64,000 nucleotides of DNA from Pseudomonas sp. GR 6-02 (GCF_001655615.1 NZ_CP011567.1:1497001-1561000), one strand, 5' to 3'. Positions 1 through 9,919 are shown, numbered from the stretch's first letter. A program made the numbers and translations. Notes: generated from the sequence alone by a model not told the origin.

Positions 1-152
1 ATTCGGATGTCGGCAGATTTTGACAGGGCTTCAGGTTCACCATGAAAAATATCCCACTCGTAAATTGTTCTACCCTTCGCATCAGTCCTGCGATCCCGAA
101 GTCCTCCCTTGTATTGGGTTTTCTTGAGCAAAAGCCCGATCAGTGTGATTGG
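1..152 (-). pseudogene. Orphan colicin-E3-like RNase module (partial, runs off left edge)
   Basis: Reading the minus strand, the frame is open from a stop at 153-155 to the window edge. It encodes a segment with GG-x-R-x-R, then DAKGRTIYEWD, then IFHGEPEAL. This matches the core of the colicin E3/cloacin 16S rRNase domain (KGR-IYEWD-xxHGE-x-E). The Asp, His and Glu that correspond to the E3 catalytic triad (Asp510, His513, Glu517 by memory) are all present. There is no start codon and no delivery domain, so it looks like a silent toxin cassette downstream of the pyocin and immunity genes, as in polymorphic-toxin loci. Whether the module is complete beyond the edge cannot be seen. The family assignment rests on a short motif only. 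Confidence 0.55.
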
Positions 153-187
153 TCAGGGCTTTATTTGACTAATTGTGACAATGGATT

Positions 188-439
188 TCATTGCTTGGCG
201 CAAGTGCCCATAAAGTACTCTAGACCCTCAGGAAAACTGACGCCTAGAAGTTCTGACAGCGTCATTACCTGACTCTCGCTTAAAAGTAATTCTCCTGGTT
301 CCACTTCGTTTAGTGGCTTCGATTCAATAAGATGGGCAACTTTCTCATTGAGCTCAGTTCCTTCGATATCCAGCTCAAACTGCAAAGAGTCGTCCTGCTT
401 GTCATCCGGATAAAAGCCAGTTATTGAAAGGTAGCGCAT
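188..439 (-). CDS. Putative immunity protein of the pyocin
   Basis: An 83-residue acidic protein begins MRYLSITGFYPDD and starts 10 bp after the pyocin stop, which is the usual place for a bacteriocin immunity gene. Size and acidity fit a partner that masks a basic RNase domain. The sequence does not resemble the classical colicin E3 immunity protein as I remember it, so it may belong to a different small-protein family that accompanies pyocin-like toxins. The function is inferred from position. The orphan toxin fragment lies immediately beyond it, so it could equally protect against that module. Confidence 0.6.
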   Translation of the reverse strand: MRYLSITGFYPDDKQDDSLQFELDIEGTELNEKVAHLIESKPLNEVEPGELLLSESQVMTLSELLGVSFPEGLEYFMGTCAKQ

Positions 440-449
440 GCTGTAATCC

Positions 450-1640
450 TTAGTTTCTTGAGGTTTTTCTGCCTGGTTTCGCAGGTTTTGTTTGTTCGCC
501 TGTGATGTGGTTGAATTCGCCTAAATGGACTCCGAGTTTGTCGTATTTTTCCACAGCATTACTTTTGTAGTCCCATTCATAAATTCGCCCCTTACGGTCA
601 ACCCAACGAGCGCGTTTCCTTCCTCCCCCTTGAACAGATGACTTCGACTTTACTCGGGTTGTATCTGGAAATGCGGGAAGCGTTTTCGGGTGGTCATAAT
701 ACGAATGATCACCGGTTTGACTGAGAACAATGTAAACCGGCCTAATCCCTGAATCAGCCGGAAACACGAGGATGAAATCCTTGTATTCCGGCGGATAAAC
801 CGGGTTCACGATGATGCTATCAGCCGCTTTCGTTGGCGGGTAAACCCAGATATGCGGCGCTTGCGGGGCAGCCTCCAGCGCCGGAATGCCCAGGATGTCG
901 GAACCATCCACGGCCGGTGTCCAGATCAGTTCAATGCCGTCACCCAGGTCAGCCACCTGCTGGGTGCCACGCAATGTGAACTGCACAACATCAACCATTT
1001 CCCAATCGCGATTTTTGCCGGTGTAGAAACCATATCCCTTGAGGCTGCCGTCAGTCTGTTGCTCGACCTGCAGGCGAACGCGGGTACGGGCCTGTTTGAG
1101 CGCACGGAGTTGGTCGTCGGTGTAAAGCGAGCTGTCGCCCAGACTCGATGGTATGACCAGCGCAACAAGGCCAACCAGCGTTGCTGTTACGGCGCTCGCT
1201 GTGGCCACGGGAGCAGCAGCGAATGCCGACCCGACCAAGGCGAGAGAGCCCAGACCGACGGGGATCGCTGCGCCACTGATCTTCTTCAGTGGCATAGCGC
1301 CTGACTCATCCGCTTCGCGAGCACCCAGCAGAATCAGGTCGCCGTAGTCTTTCAGGCTATCGGTCGGCACCATCCCTGAGGGATTCGAGTAGTCGATGAT
1401 GGCGTCCGGCAGCTTGCAGGACTTGGCGAAGACACATCCTGCTTGAGTGAGCCTCTGCTTTTCCGCTATGACCTGACGGCTGTGTTCGAAGGCGTCTTGC
1501 CTGGCCAGCATGGCCTCGTAAGCTTTTTGTCTGGCGTCACGCTCGGCCAATTCGGTGGCCGTCATGTAGCGGTGGGTGACGTGATGCCCATCACCGGAGG
1601 GTGGATTCTTAATCCGCGGAATGTCCTTATTGCCAGCCAC
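450..1640 (-). CDS. S-type pyocin-domain protein with colicin-E3-like C-terminal RNase module
   Basis: 396 residues from a GTG start preceded by AAGGA seven bases upstream. Residues about 1-140 form a charged N-terminal part without a recognisable receptor-binding domain. A hydrophobic Ala/Gly/Val segment follows at about 125-165 and then a pyocin S translocation-type domain (about 150-320). The C-terminus has GGGRKRARW, KGRIYEWD, KYDKLGVHLGEF and TGEQTKPAKPGRK, the hallmark of the E3/cloacin 16S rRNase domain. The position of the catalytic His of E3 (D-x-x-H-G-E-x-E) is occupied by Ser (D-Y-K-S-N-A-V-E), so activity or target may differ. The putative immunity gene follows by 10 bp. No PrtN-type P-box repeats were found upstream. 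Confidence 0.8.
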   Translation of the reverse strand: MAGNKDIPRIKNPPSGDGHHVTHRYMTATELAERDARQKAYEAMLARQDAFEHSRQVIAEKQRLTQAGCVFAKSCKLPDAIIDYSNPSGMVPTDSLKDYGDLILLGAREADESGAMPLKKISGAAIPVGLGSLALVGSAFAAAPVATASAVTATLVGLVALVIPSSLGDSSLYTDDQLRALKQARTRVRLQVEQQTDGSLKGYGFYTGKNRDWEMVDVVQFTLRGTQQVADLGDGIELIWTPAVDGSDILGIPALEAAPQAPHIWVYPPTKAADSIIVNPVYPPEYKDFILVFPADSGIRPVYIVLSQTGDHSYYDHPKTLPAFPDTTRVKSKSSVQGGGRKRARWVDRKGRIYEWDYKSNAVEKYDKLGVHLGEFNHITGEQTKPAKPGRKTSRN

Positions 1641-1665
1641 TGATCATCCTTTCGTTCATCCATCG

Positions 1666-1687
1666 GCAGCCCCGGAAAAGGGGCTGC
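1666..1687. promoter_or_regulatory. Inverted repeat in the pyocin 5' leader
   Basis: GCAGCCCC and GGGGCTGC form a perfect 8-bp stem with a 6-nt loop. It lies 26 bp upstream of the pyocin GTG start and downstream of the HNH gene. No run of T follows on either strand, so it is not a clear intrinsic terminator. It could act as an operator or as an mRNA structure limiting pyocin translation. Confidence 0.35.
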
Positions 1688-1829
1688 GCGACATTAACGA
1701 ACGTGGCTAATCGTGGCTGTAGGACGAGTCCTGGATGACTCTAGGTGTTTTCTTTTTTCAGGACGGCAGCGCAATCCTTACGACTCGCCGCCTTAGTGAA
1801 CATGCGCCGATGAAGTTTTCCAGGCCCAA

Positions 1830-2543
1830 TCACTCAAACTTCAACCGCTTCACCTTCTGAAACAGTGAAGCTGTGAACTCATCCCGGTCGCTCGAATGGT
1901 GACAACGTCGATGACAGTTCGGGCACAGAGCCACAGCATTGCTAGGACGATCCGATCCAAACTGCGCCAAATGCTTAACGTGATGAACCTCAAGAAACGG
2001 CCTGCCGTCCTTTTCAAACGGAGCCGGTTTTCCGCAACCCTCGCAGATACCCTTGGCCTCTTTCCGCACCCAGGCTCTAACCTCAGGATCGCGTACAAAA
2101 GAGTTGCCCGAGCTCGGCACTTGTTGTGGTTTCAAAATCCCCTTCGGCTCGCCTTTGAACGGTTGCTTCTCAAGTTTGGCAGCACGTTGTTCTAGCGTTG
2201 CTTCATCGGCGGTCGGGGCAAAGTCTTCTGGCGTTACAGTATTCGGCGCGTTCAACGCTTCACGAATGCTATGCGCAACATTCGCGCCGACATTCTTGGC
2301 AGGTTTGTATCCCTCAATGCGATCTCGCCCGAGTTCGACCAACACGGTAGAGATGTTCTGCATCCGAAATTCAACCGAACCTTTGGTGCGGCCCGCTAAG
2401 GCTCCTTCGCGCAGGACGCGATTCTCATGAGCCTTATTGACCTTCTGACCGCTTTGCTCGCGTGACAACATGCTGAGATAGGCATCGACCGCAGCCTGAA
2501 TCTCCTCGTCACTCCAATCGCTGTTGCTCTTTCCAGTGTCCAT
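1830..2543 (-). CDS. HNH endonuclease, McrA-like
   Basis: 237 residues from the ATG at 2543 (MDTGKSNSDW). A start 45 bp further upstream is possible but would overlap a perfect palindrome. The C-terminal third holds a Zn-binding HNH motif: CEGCG, then LEVHHVKHLAQFGSD, then ALCPNCHRRCHH. These are two CxxC pairs framing the HH catalytic core, as in McrA-type 5-methylcytosine-dependent nucleases. The N-terminal 130 residues are charged and helical. They include WSDEEIQAAVDAYLSML and RTKGSVEFRMQNIS, often seen at the front of HNH proteins of this kind. It sits between the pyocin gene and a BRO-N gene in an accessory stretch. A role in restricting modified or foreign DNA is likely, but the substrate is unknown. 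Confidence 0.75.
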   Translation of the reverse strand: MDTGKSNSDWSDEEIQAAVDAYLSMLSREQSGQKVNKAHENRVLREGALAGRTKGSVEFRMQNISTVLVELGRDRIEGYKPAKNVGANVAHSIREALNAPNTVTPEDFAPTADEATLEQRAAKLEKQPFKGEPKGILKPQQVPSSGNSFVRDPEVRAWVRKEAKGICEGCGKPAPFEKDGRPFLEVHHVKHLAQFGSDRPSNAVALCPNCHRRCHHSSDRDEFTASLFQKVKRLKFE

Positions 2544-2550
2544 ACAATCG

Positions 2551-2570
2551 CCGAGGGTTGAAACCCTCGG
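2551..2570. promoter_or_regulatory. Perfect palindrome in front of the HNH gene
   Basis: CCGAGGGTT and AACCCTCGG are separated by two bases, 7 bp upstream of the preferred HNH start. Arm length and position fit an operator for autoregulation or a translation-blocking hairpin. No regulator is identified. Confidence 0.35.
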
Positions 2571-2661
2571 ACGATACTGAGTGGCCATTACACCTGTCTA
2601 CGAAAATTCCTACAGAAAAGACCGACGCATCGCTCAAGCGATCCTACAAATACACGTCGCT

Positions 2662-3225
2662 CTAACCCACCGAATGCTTCGAAGACTGAAACACCTCCGC
2701 AACCTTCCGCCACCAAGGCCTAACCACTGTAACGCGCCGCTGCGATTGATCGCTCAACAGGTACGGCATGTCCCGAAGCCGAATCCAACTTTCATTCTGC
2801 CAATGAAGCAAACTCAACGACATCTCCGGCCAATCTAAGACACTCAACATCGGACGATCCGAATTTTCCGAGGGGGTTGCATCGCGTAAGGCTGGCACCA
2901 CCTGATGGGTCAACCATTCTCGCAGCAACCGATTCCCTGGAACGTAGTGATACACCAACAGCGCATACACGCCAGACTCGCTGAGCATCAACTGTTTTTC
3001 TGGTTGCCGGAAATACTCAATCCACAAAACGCGACGCTGATCATTATCCAGTTTGTTGACCATACGATTACTCAGATGGACACCCATCAAACGGCCAACA
3101 TCGCGGGCGCAGAACCATGGTTGATTTTCAAGAAGAAGGGCATGGAGGTGAAGGTTGTGGCGGGTGAAGATCGTCGGCCTAAAGGGATCACGCATGACCG
3201 ATCGGTGTGGAGTTTCTGCAGGCAT
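2662..3225 (-). CDS. BRO-N domain (phage antirepressor-like) protein
   Basis: 187 residues from the ATG at 3225, favoured because AGAGG lies 8 bases upstream. ATG at 3231 is the alternative. The N-terminal half has the BRO-N pattern: an F-x-x-HNLHLHALLLENQPWF strand, CARDVGRLMGV, LDNDQRR, and LMLSESGVYALLVYH with REWLTHQVVPALR. BRO-N proteins come from phage and viruses, bind DNA and often act as antirepressors. The C-terminal 70 residues are family-specific. Neighbours are an HNH nuclease and a pyocin gene, so it may regulate this accessory block, though no direct evidence of targets is visible. Confidence 0.75.
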   Translation of the reverse strand: MPAETPHRSVMRDPFRPTIFTRHNLHLHALLLENQPWFCARDVGRLMGVHLSNRMVNKLDNDQRRVLWIEYFRQPEKQLMLSESGVYALLVYHYVPGNRLLREWLTHQVVPALRDATPSENSDRPMLSVLDWPEMSLSLLHWQNESWIRLRDMPYLLSDQSQRRVTVVRPWWRKVAEVFQSSKHSVG

Positions 3226-3505
3226 ATCCATTACCTCTACGTATGAGTGGAAGAGGGCCGGAACCCGACGTAGAGGATCTAAGAAATCCCAACAGGCTGT
3301 TTCTCCCACTCACAGGATTACGCGTATATCGCTGATATCAGCGCGCGTACTGTGGAAAGGAAGTTAGCTTCTACGTTGGGCGTTTCTTAGGCACCTGCTA
3401 TAGAGCTTAGAGATGCTCTGAAACGACATCAATGCGGACGGTGCTGGAATTGTTGTAGGAGTTTTAGTAGTGAAGGTCGAATTAGTGAGAATTCTCTTAC
3501 CCAAT
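3226..3505. other. Intergenic region between BRO-N gene and nrdB
   Basis: No gene is supported here. It contains the promoter region of the BRO-N gene, including the 14-bp palindrome at 3331-3344, and ends at the nrdB terminator. Confidence 0.5.
3331..3344. promoter_or_regulatory. Candidate operator, 14-bp palindrome
   Basis: CGCTGATATCAGCG is perfectly self-complementary and lies about 105 bp upstream of the BRO-N gene start. Its length suits a dimeric helix-turn-helix repressor. The binding protein is unknown. Confidence 0.35.
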
Positions 3506-3531
3506 AAAAAGGCCCCGATCAGATCGGGGCC
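3506..3531 (-). terminator. nrdB intrinsic terminator
   Basis: On the minus strand GGCCCCGATC pairs with GATCGGGGCC and is followed by five T, 53 bp after the nrdB stop. Confidence 0.85.
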
Positions 3532-3584
3532 TCTTGCAATTCGATTTTTCGATTTACATCGTCAAATCACGGCAAGCTCGGAAA

Positions 3585-4835
3585 TCAATCCCAGCTCAAA
3601 GCACCGCCAGTCTGATACTCAATAACCCGCGTCTCAAAGAAATTCTTCTCTTTCTTCAAGTCCATAATCTCGCTCATCCAAGGGAACGGGTTAGTCGTCC
3701 CTGGGTACTCTTCCTTCAAACCAATCTGCGACAGGCGACGGTTAGCGATGAACTTCAGGTAGTCCTCCATCATCGCCGCATTCATGCCCAATACCCCACG
3801 AGGCATGGTATCCCGCGCGTATTCAATCTCTAGCTGAGTCCCCTGCAGAATCATCTGCGAGGCTTCTTCCTTCATCTCAGCATCCCACAAGTGCGGGTTT
3901 TCGATTTTGATCTGGTTGATCACGTCGATGCCGAAGTTCAGGTGCATGGATTCGTCGCGCAGGATGTATTGGAACTGCTCGGCGACGCCGGTCATTTTGT
4001 TGCGGCGGCCCATGGAGAGGATTTGGGTGAAGCCGCAGTAGAAGAAGATGCCTTCCAGAACGCAGTAGTAGGCGATCAGGTTGCGCAGCAGCTCTTTGTC
4101 GGTTTCGACGGTGCCGGTTTCGAACTTCGGATCGGAGATCGAACGGGTGTATTTCAGGCCCCAGGTGGCTTTTTTCGCGACCGATGGGATCTCGTGGTAC
4201 ATGTTGAAGATCTCGCCTTCATCCATGGCCAACGATTCGATGCAGTACTGGTAGGCGTGGGTGTGGATCGCCTCTTCGAAGGCCTGGCGCAGGATGTACT
4301 GGCGGCATTCCGGGTTGGTGATCAGGCGGTACACGGCCAGGACCAGGTTGTTGGCAACCAGGGAGTCGGCGGTGGAGAAGAAGCCGAGGTTGCGCATCAC
4401 GATGCGGCGCTCGTCGTCGGTCAGGCCTTCCGGGTTTTTCCAGAGGGCGATGTCGGCGGTCATGTTGACTTCTTGCGGCATCCAGTGGTTTGCGCAGCCG
4501 TCCAGGTACTTCTGCCATGCCCAGTCGTATTTGAATGGCACGAGCTGGTTGAGGTCGGCGCGGCAGTTGATCATGCGCTTTTCGTCGACAGCTACACGGG
4601 CAGAGGCGCCTTCCAGTTCGGCGAGGCCTTCGGCGACGTCGAGGGAATCCAGGGCAGCCTTGGCGCGGGCGATCGCGGCGGAGTCCGTCGCGGTCACGGC
4701 GCGGGCCTCTTGAGCGGCGGCACCACCGGCGCTGTCGAGGCGGTCCATGTTGGCTTCAGAAGCGTGGCCGGCATTGGCGCCTTTTACAGCGACTTCGCCG
4801 TCATCTTCTTTGTCGAATTCGTCCCAGCTCAGCAT
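3585..4835 (-). CDS. nrdB: Class Ia ribonucleotide reductase, small (beta) subunit
   Basis: 416 residues from the ATG at 4835 ([11 protein letters not shown]), with AGGAG ten bases upstream, close to the 415 residues remembered for PAO1 NrdB. It carries the diiron and tyrosyl-radical centre that lets NrdA reduce ribonucleotides to deoxyribonucleotides in the cytoplasm. Ferritin-like helices with metal ligands are seen in [23 protein letters not shown] and [10 protein letters not shown]. The tail ends with the acidic and aromatic residues expected for docking to NrdA. nrdA is not adjacent: the next genes upstream are two small secreted proteins. In PAO1 the pyocin S2 genes also lie just beyond nrdB, so an S-type pyocin next to nrdB may be a recurrent arrangement. 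Confidence 0.97.
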   Translation of the reverse strand: MLSWDEFDKEDDGEVAVKGANAGHASEANMDRLDSAGGAAAQEARAVTATDSAAIARAKAALDSLDVAEGLAELEGASARVAVDEKRMINCRADLNQLVPFKYDWAWQKYLDGCANHWMPQEVNMTADIALWKNPEGLTDDERRIVMRNLGFFSTADSLVANNLVLAVYRLITNPECRQYILRQAFEEAIHTHAYQYCIESLAMDEGEIFNMYHEIPSVAKKATWGLKYTRSISDPKFETGTVETDKELLRNLIAYYCVLEGIFFYCGFTQILSMGRRNKMTGVAEQFQYILRDESMHLNFGIDVINQIKIENPHLWDAEMKEEASQMILQGTQLEIEYARDTMPRGVLGMNAAMMEDYLKFIANRRLSQIGLKEEYPGTTNPFPWMSEIMDLKKEKNFFETRVIEYQTGGALSWD

Positions 4836-5452
4836 GACGTGTCGTCTCCTGCGTGAGGGCCAGTTGCCCGTGTGAAAACTGATAGGTTGGTTTTTCACAC
4901 GGCCGGTTCTGGCCGCGTTGGATCTAAAGGAAATCGTTTGTTGCAGCAGTACAACGCAGGCAATAAACAGAATTTTGTACGGGTATTCCGAAGCCGCTGA
5001 TGGGCGCAGAGAACGTGAACCGCTCTGCGTGGGCTTCAGACTGGCTTTTCACCCCTGTAAGGGAATATTGCAGGCCCGTTTAAGTCCGCATTATAAGGAA
5101 ATTTTCGGCCCCGTGGTGCGGCGAAATGGCACCTGGAGGGCTCGGCGAGGGGCGTTTTCAGGTTGGAGCGAGGGTTTACAGGGCTTTGGCGGAGGAAGTT
5201 TTTTTTTCGCCTGTTTCGGCTGGTTTTTGACGGTGAGGCCGGGGTGTTCGCACCGTTACGGGCAGCTGTTATGGCGCAAGCCAGATGGGACGGGGCTTAC
5301 AGAGCAATAGACGGGGTTTTGTGGACGAGATTGTGTGCAATTCTGAGCTGCAAAGGGGCTTGAAAAGCGTTGCTCAAAAAACAACCAAAAAACCCTGTTT
5401 TTCACTACATGTTGTGGTTTTGGTCGATTTTCAACCACTCCAGACACAACTA
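4836..5452. other. Long nrdB upstream region
   Basis: About 615 bp without a supportable gene. It holds a good minus-strand -10 (TATAAT, 5090-5095) and T-rich stretches near 5198-5206 and 5378-5400. I found no clear NrdR box of the usual form. A long 5' leader (about 250 nt) for nrdB is implied if the -10 is used. Confidence 0.5.
5090..5095 (-). promoter_or_regulatory. Candidate nrdB -10 element
   Basis: TATAAT on the minus strand, within CCTTATAATGCGG, about 255 bp upstream of the nrdB start. The -35 region is weak. Confidence 0.4.
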
Positions 5453-5472
5453 AGCCCGACCGAAGTCGGGCT
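5453..5472 (-). terminator. Terminator of the small repeat protein gene
   Basis: AGCCCGAC and GTCGGGCT form an 8-bp stem around a four-base loop (TTCG on the minus strand), 18 bp after the stop of the gene at 5491-5763. A short T-rich stretch follows on the minus strand. Confidence 0.7.
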
Positions 5473-5490
5473 GTGATGTCGCGCCCGGTT

Positions 5491-5763
5491 TCAGCTGAAA
5501 CGAGCGGCACCCACGCGGTCAGTACCATCAGCGGCAACTTTGGCTGCACCGATGTGATCAGCGCCATCGGCGGCGACTTTGGCAGCACCCGTACGATCAA
5601 AACCGTCAGCCGCGAAAGAGGCGGAACCGGTGTGGTCGTATCCGTCAGAAGCGACAGCCGCGTCGTTGAAAGCAGCCGAGCCAGTGCGGTCGTAGCCATC
5701 GGCGGCGAAGGTGTTGGCGGCCAGGACGGAAAGGGTCAGGGCGAGGATCAGTTTGGTTTTCAT
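5491..5763 (-). CDS. Small secreted protein with five DG-x-D-x-x-G repeats
   Basis: 90 residues. A clear signal peptide (MKTKLILALTLSVLAANTFA, cut before ADG) precedes a mature part made almost wholly of five tandem units: ADGYDRTGSA, SDGYDHTGSA, ADGFDRTGAA, ADGADHIGAA, ADGTDRVGAA. Each unit carries Asp-Gly-x-Asp, reminiscent of Ca2+- or metal-binding turns. The protein should be periplasmic or exported. I do not recognise a characterised function. It has its own terminator and stands alone between nrdB and a DUF2790 gene. The repeated DNA is diverged at synonymous sites, so the repeats are not recent copies. Confidence 0.8.
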   Translation of the reverse strand: MKTKLILALTLSVLAANTFAADGYDRTGSAAFNDAAVASDGYDHTGSASFAADGFDRTGAAKVAADGADHIGAAKVAADGTDRVGAARFS

Positions 5764-5947
5764 GGTAGTGGCTCCAGGTTCATTGGCGTTGTGTGCCTTG
5801 GTGTGGAATTCATACTACGCCAGATAATTTGATTGAAAAGTGCAAATAAATGCTTAAAACAATCGTATTTATCGATGCGAGGCTCGGCGCTTCATCTGGT
5901 CTCTAAAAAAGGATGGGTCGAGCCTCGGGAGATAAAAGTGGGGCGGA

Positions 5948-6211
5948 TCAGCCGTTGGAGCAGCCGTTACCCATGACGCTGTAGCGCAGAATGTGTCGCT
6001 GGCCTTTGGAGTCGTCGTAGACCATTTTGGCCGGGACTACTTCGCACACATTCGGGATTTCGCTCATCGAGACAACTTTGGCGATGTCCAGATGGGTGGA
6101 GTAGGTGTATTCCTCGACGACGGGTTGTTGTTTTGCGGCATCAGTCGGAGCCTCGTCTGCCATGGCGGTTGCGCACAGACTGCTGAGGGCCAGAACCAAT
6201 AAAGCTTTCAT
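5948..6211 (-). CDS. DUF2790 periplasmic protein
   Basis: 87 residues with a signal peptide (MKALLVLALSSLCATAMA) and a mature domain containing EYTYSTHLDIAKVVSM, IPNVCEVVPAKMVYDD, HILRYSVMGNGC. This is the DUF2790 pattern common in Pseudomonas. Two cysteines could form a disulfide in the periplasm. Members are small exported proteins of unknown role, some reported as metal-responsive. A 9-bp inverted repeat lies 32 bp upstream and may regulate it. Confidence 0.85.
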   Translation of the reverse strand: MKALLVLALSSLCATAMADEAPTDAAKQQPVVEEYTYSTHLDIAKVVSMSEIPNVCEVVPAKMVYDDSKGQRHILRYSVMGNGCSNG

Positions 6212-6243
6212 TTAAAAGTTACCTTTCTGAGGTCGAATGGGGT

Positions 6244-6268
6244 CACGCAATCTTTTTAGGATTGCGTG
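6244..6268. promoter_or_regulatory. Inverted repeat upstream of the DUF2790 gene
   Basis: CACGCAATC and GATTGCGTG (9-bp arms, 7-nt spacer) lie 32 bp upstream of the start. It could be an operator or a 5' UTR hairpin. Confidence 0.4.
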
Positions 6269-6420
6269 TGGAGCTTTAGTAAAGAGTCTTGGATTAACTG
6301 CCTTCGTGGGGGCTGCAACTGGGTTAATCACTTTGCCGTGTTGGCGAGGCTGATTTTAGGCTTGGGGATGGCGGGCATATAGCTGTGCTTTTGATAAACA
6401 CTTTTGGCAGATTTGGTAAC

Positions 6421-6475
6421 AATCTCCGCGAAGATCAAAAGATCGCAGGCTTCGCCAGCTCCTGCGAGGCCCCGC
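6421..6475. repeat. REP-like intergenic palindromic element
   Basis: The stretch with GAAGATCAAAAGATCGCAGG, TTCGCCAGCTCCTGCGAGG matches, by memory, a palindromic element scattered between genes in P. fluorescens-group genomes. It lies in the gap between the DUF2790 gene and acsA. Confidence 0.6.
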
Positions 6476-6534
6476 AATAGCCGGGTTTGAGCGCTTCGTC
6501 GCGGTATAGCCACATTTTGTAGGGGCTTGTTACT

Positions 6535-6550
6535 ACCATCGTCGAATGGT
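6535..6550. promoter_or_regulatory. Candidate operator upstream of acsA
   Basis: ACCAT and ATGGT are separated by six bases, 67 bp upstream of the acsA start. The dyad fits a LuxR-family response regulator site. acsA is controlled by such a regulator (ErdR) in P. aeruginosa, so this is a reasonable but unproven target. Confidence 0.3.
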
Positions 6551-6616
6551 TCTATAGGCCCGCCCCGGCTACAACTGGGGCCATACAAAAACAACTATTC
6601 CACCGAGGTAAGAAAG

Positions 6617-8572
<1,956 letters not shown>

Positions 8573-8592
8573 GTAGCATTCGGAGTCATTGA

Positions 8593-8627
8593 AGCCCTGC
8601 CAGGTGTTGAGCCTGGTGGGGCTTTTT
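8593..8627 (+). terminator. acsA terminator
   Basis: AGCCCTGCCAGG and the imperfectly complementary GCCTGGTGGGGCT form a stem followed by TTTTT. Confidence 0.85.
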
Positions 8628-9124
8628 CGTACTGATCTTCAACCAATAATTATCGGCTTCCCCCGTAGGCCATTTCCCATTGTTACCCATCACCTTTCAA
8701 GTAACTGAATGTGTAACCGCCCGCCCGATAACGAGGCATTGGGAAACGCAAAGCCCCGTTTCAGGGCTTCTCAATCGTCATGAAAAATAAGACACAACGC
8801 TACGCTTGCCGGATTAGAAGGGTTTGCCAATAATAGGCCCGCAATTTGCAACATAGATCGGTTCACTGTCTTTTGCTCTTGCATGAAATTGTAGAGCTGT
8901 CAACGTGCCCAAGCGGCATTCTCGGTGCTTCTGTAATTTGTTGTCGCATTGAAGAAATATCGGCTTCTGGCCTGTCGTTAGAATGCCAATCACTCGCTCG
9001 TCGTTGCCTGCGTTGAAATCAGCGCACGGTTCCTAGGACGCAGCACCGCTTTTTGGTTTAACCATTCGCATATTGGGCTGTCGCTCACTCTGCCGTTTTT
9101 GCCCTTTACCGATGGAGTCCCAAG
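8628..9124. other. aotJ upstream region
   Basis: About 500 bp without a gene. It contains a stem (AAGCCC / GGGCTT, about 8755-8773) without a good T run, and the candidate ArgR half-site at 8942-8957. The aotJ start has the weak sequence GGAGTCCCAAG in front. Confidence 0.45.
8942..8957 (+). promoter_or_regulatory. Candidate ArgR half-site upstream of aotJ
   Basis: TGTCGC, eight bases, then AA matches the pseudomonad ArgR half-site pattern (TGTCGC-N8-AA). A degenerate second copy (TGTCGT) starts at 8973. PAO1 ArgR controls this operon, so the site is plausible. Confidence 0.45.
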
Positions 9125-9898
9125 ATGAAGAAACTCGTGCTGCTTGGCGCCCTGGCACTGTCCGTGCTGTCCCTGCCGACATTCGCCGATGAAAAACCTC
9201 TGAAAATCGGTATCGAAGCGGCTTACCCTCCGTTCGCCTCCAAAGCACCGGACGGCAGCATCGTGGGTTTCGACTACGACATCGGCAACGCCCTGTGCGA
9301 AGAGATGAAGGTCAAGTGCCAGTGGGTCGAGCAAGAGTTCGACGGCCTGATCCCGGCACTCAAAGTGCGCAAGATCGACGCGATCCTGTCGTCCATGTCG
9401 ATCACTGAAGACCGCAAGAAGTCCGTGGACTTCACCAACAAGTACTACAACACCCCGGCTCGCCTGGTCATGAAGGCCGGCACTCAAGTCAGCGAAAACC
9501 TGACTGAGCTGAAGGGCAAGAACATCGGCGTGCAACGTGGTTCGATCCACGAGCGTTTCGCCCGCGAAGTCCTGGCCCCGCTGGGTGCCGAGATCAAACC
9601 TTACGGTTCGCAGAACGAAATCTACCTCGACGTGGCCGCTGGCCGCCTCGACGGCACCGTGGCAGACGCTACCCTGCTGGATGACGGCTTCCTGAAAACC
9701 GACGCCGGCAAGGGCTTCGCCTTCGTTGGCCCTGCCTTCACCGACGTCAAATACTTCGGCGACGGCGTAGGGATCGCGGTTCGCAAGGGCGACGCGCTGA
9801 AAGACAAGATCAACACCGCGATCGCGGCCATTCGCGCGAACGGCAAGTACAAGCAAATCCAGGACAAATACTTCGCCTTCGATATCTACGGCAAGTAA
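9125..9898 (+). CDS. aotJ: Arginine/ornithine ABC transporter, periplasmic binding protein
   Basis: 257 residues. A signal peptide ([21 protein letters not shown]) precedes a SBP family 3 domain like HisJ/ArgT, with [48 protein letters not shown] and [15 protein letters not shown], which are ligand-pocket segments for basic amino acids. It captures arginine or ornithine in the periplasm and delivers it to AotQM-P. It is the first gene of aotJQMOP-argR. A hairpin with T run after the stop likely makes it more abundant than the membrane components. Confidence 0.95.
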   Translation: MKKLVLLGALALSVLSLPTFADEKPLKIGIEAAYPPFASKAPDGSIVGFDYDIGNALCEEMKVKCQWVEQEFDGLIPALKVRKIDAILSSMSITEDRKKSVDFTNKYYNTPARLVMKAGTQVSENLTELKGKNIGVQRGSIHERFAREVLAPLGAEIKPYGSQNEIYLDVAAGRLDGTVADATLLDDGFLKTDAGKGFAFVGPAFTDVKYFGDGVGIAVRKGDALKDKINTAIAAIRANGKYKQIQDKYFAFDIYGK

Positions 9899-9919
9899 TC
9901 GTCCCCGCAACAAGTCCGA

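Noticed and set aside
1641..1829. PrtN P-box or LexA box for SOS control of the pyocin
   Set aside because: Neither the ATTG-type tandem P-box nor CTG-N10-CAG was found in this gap.
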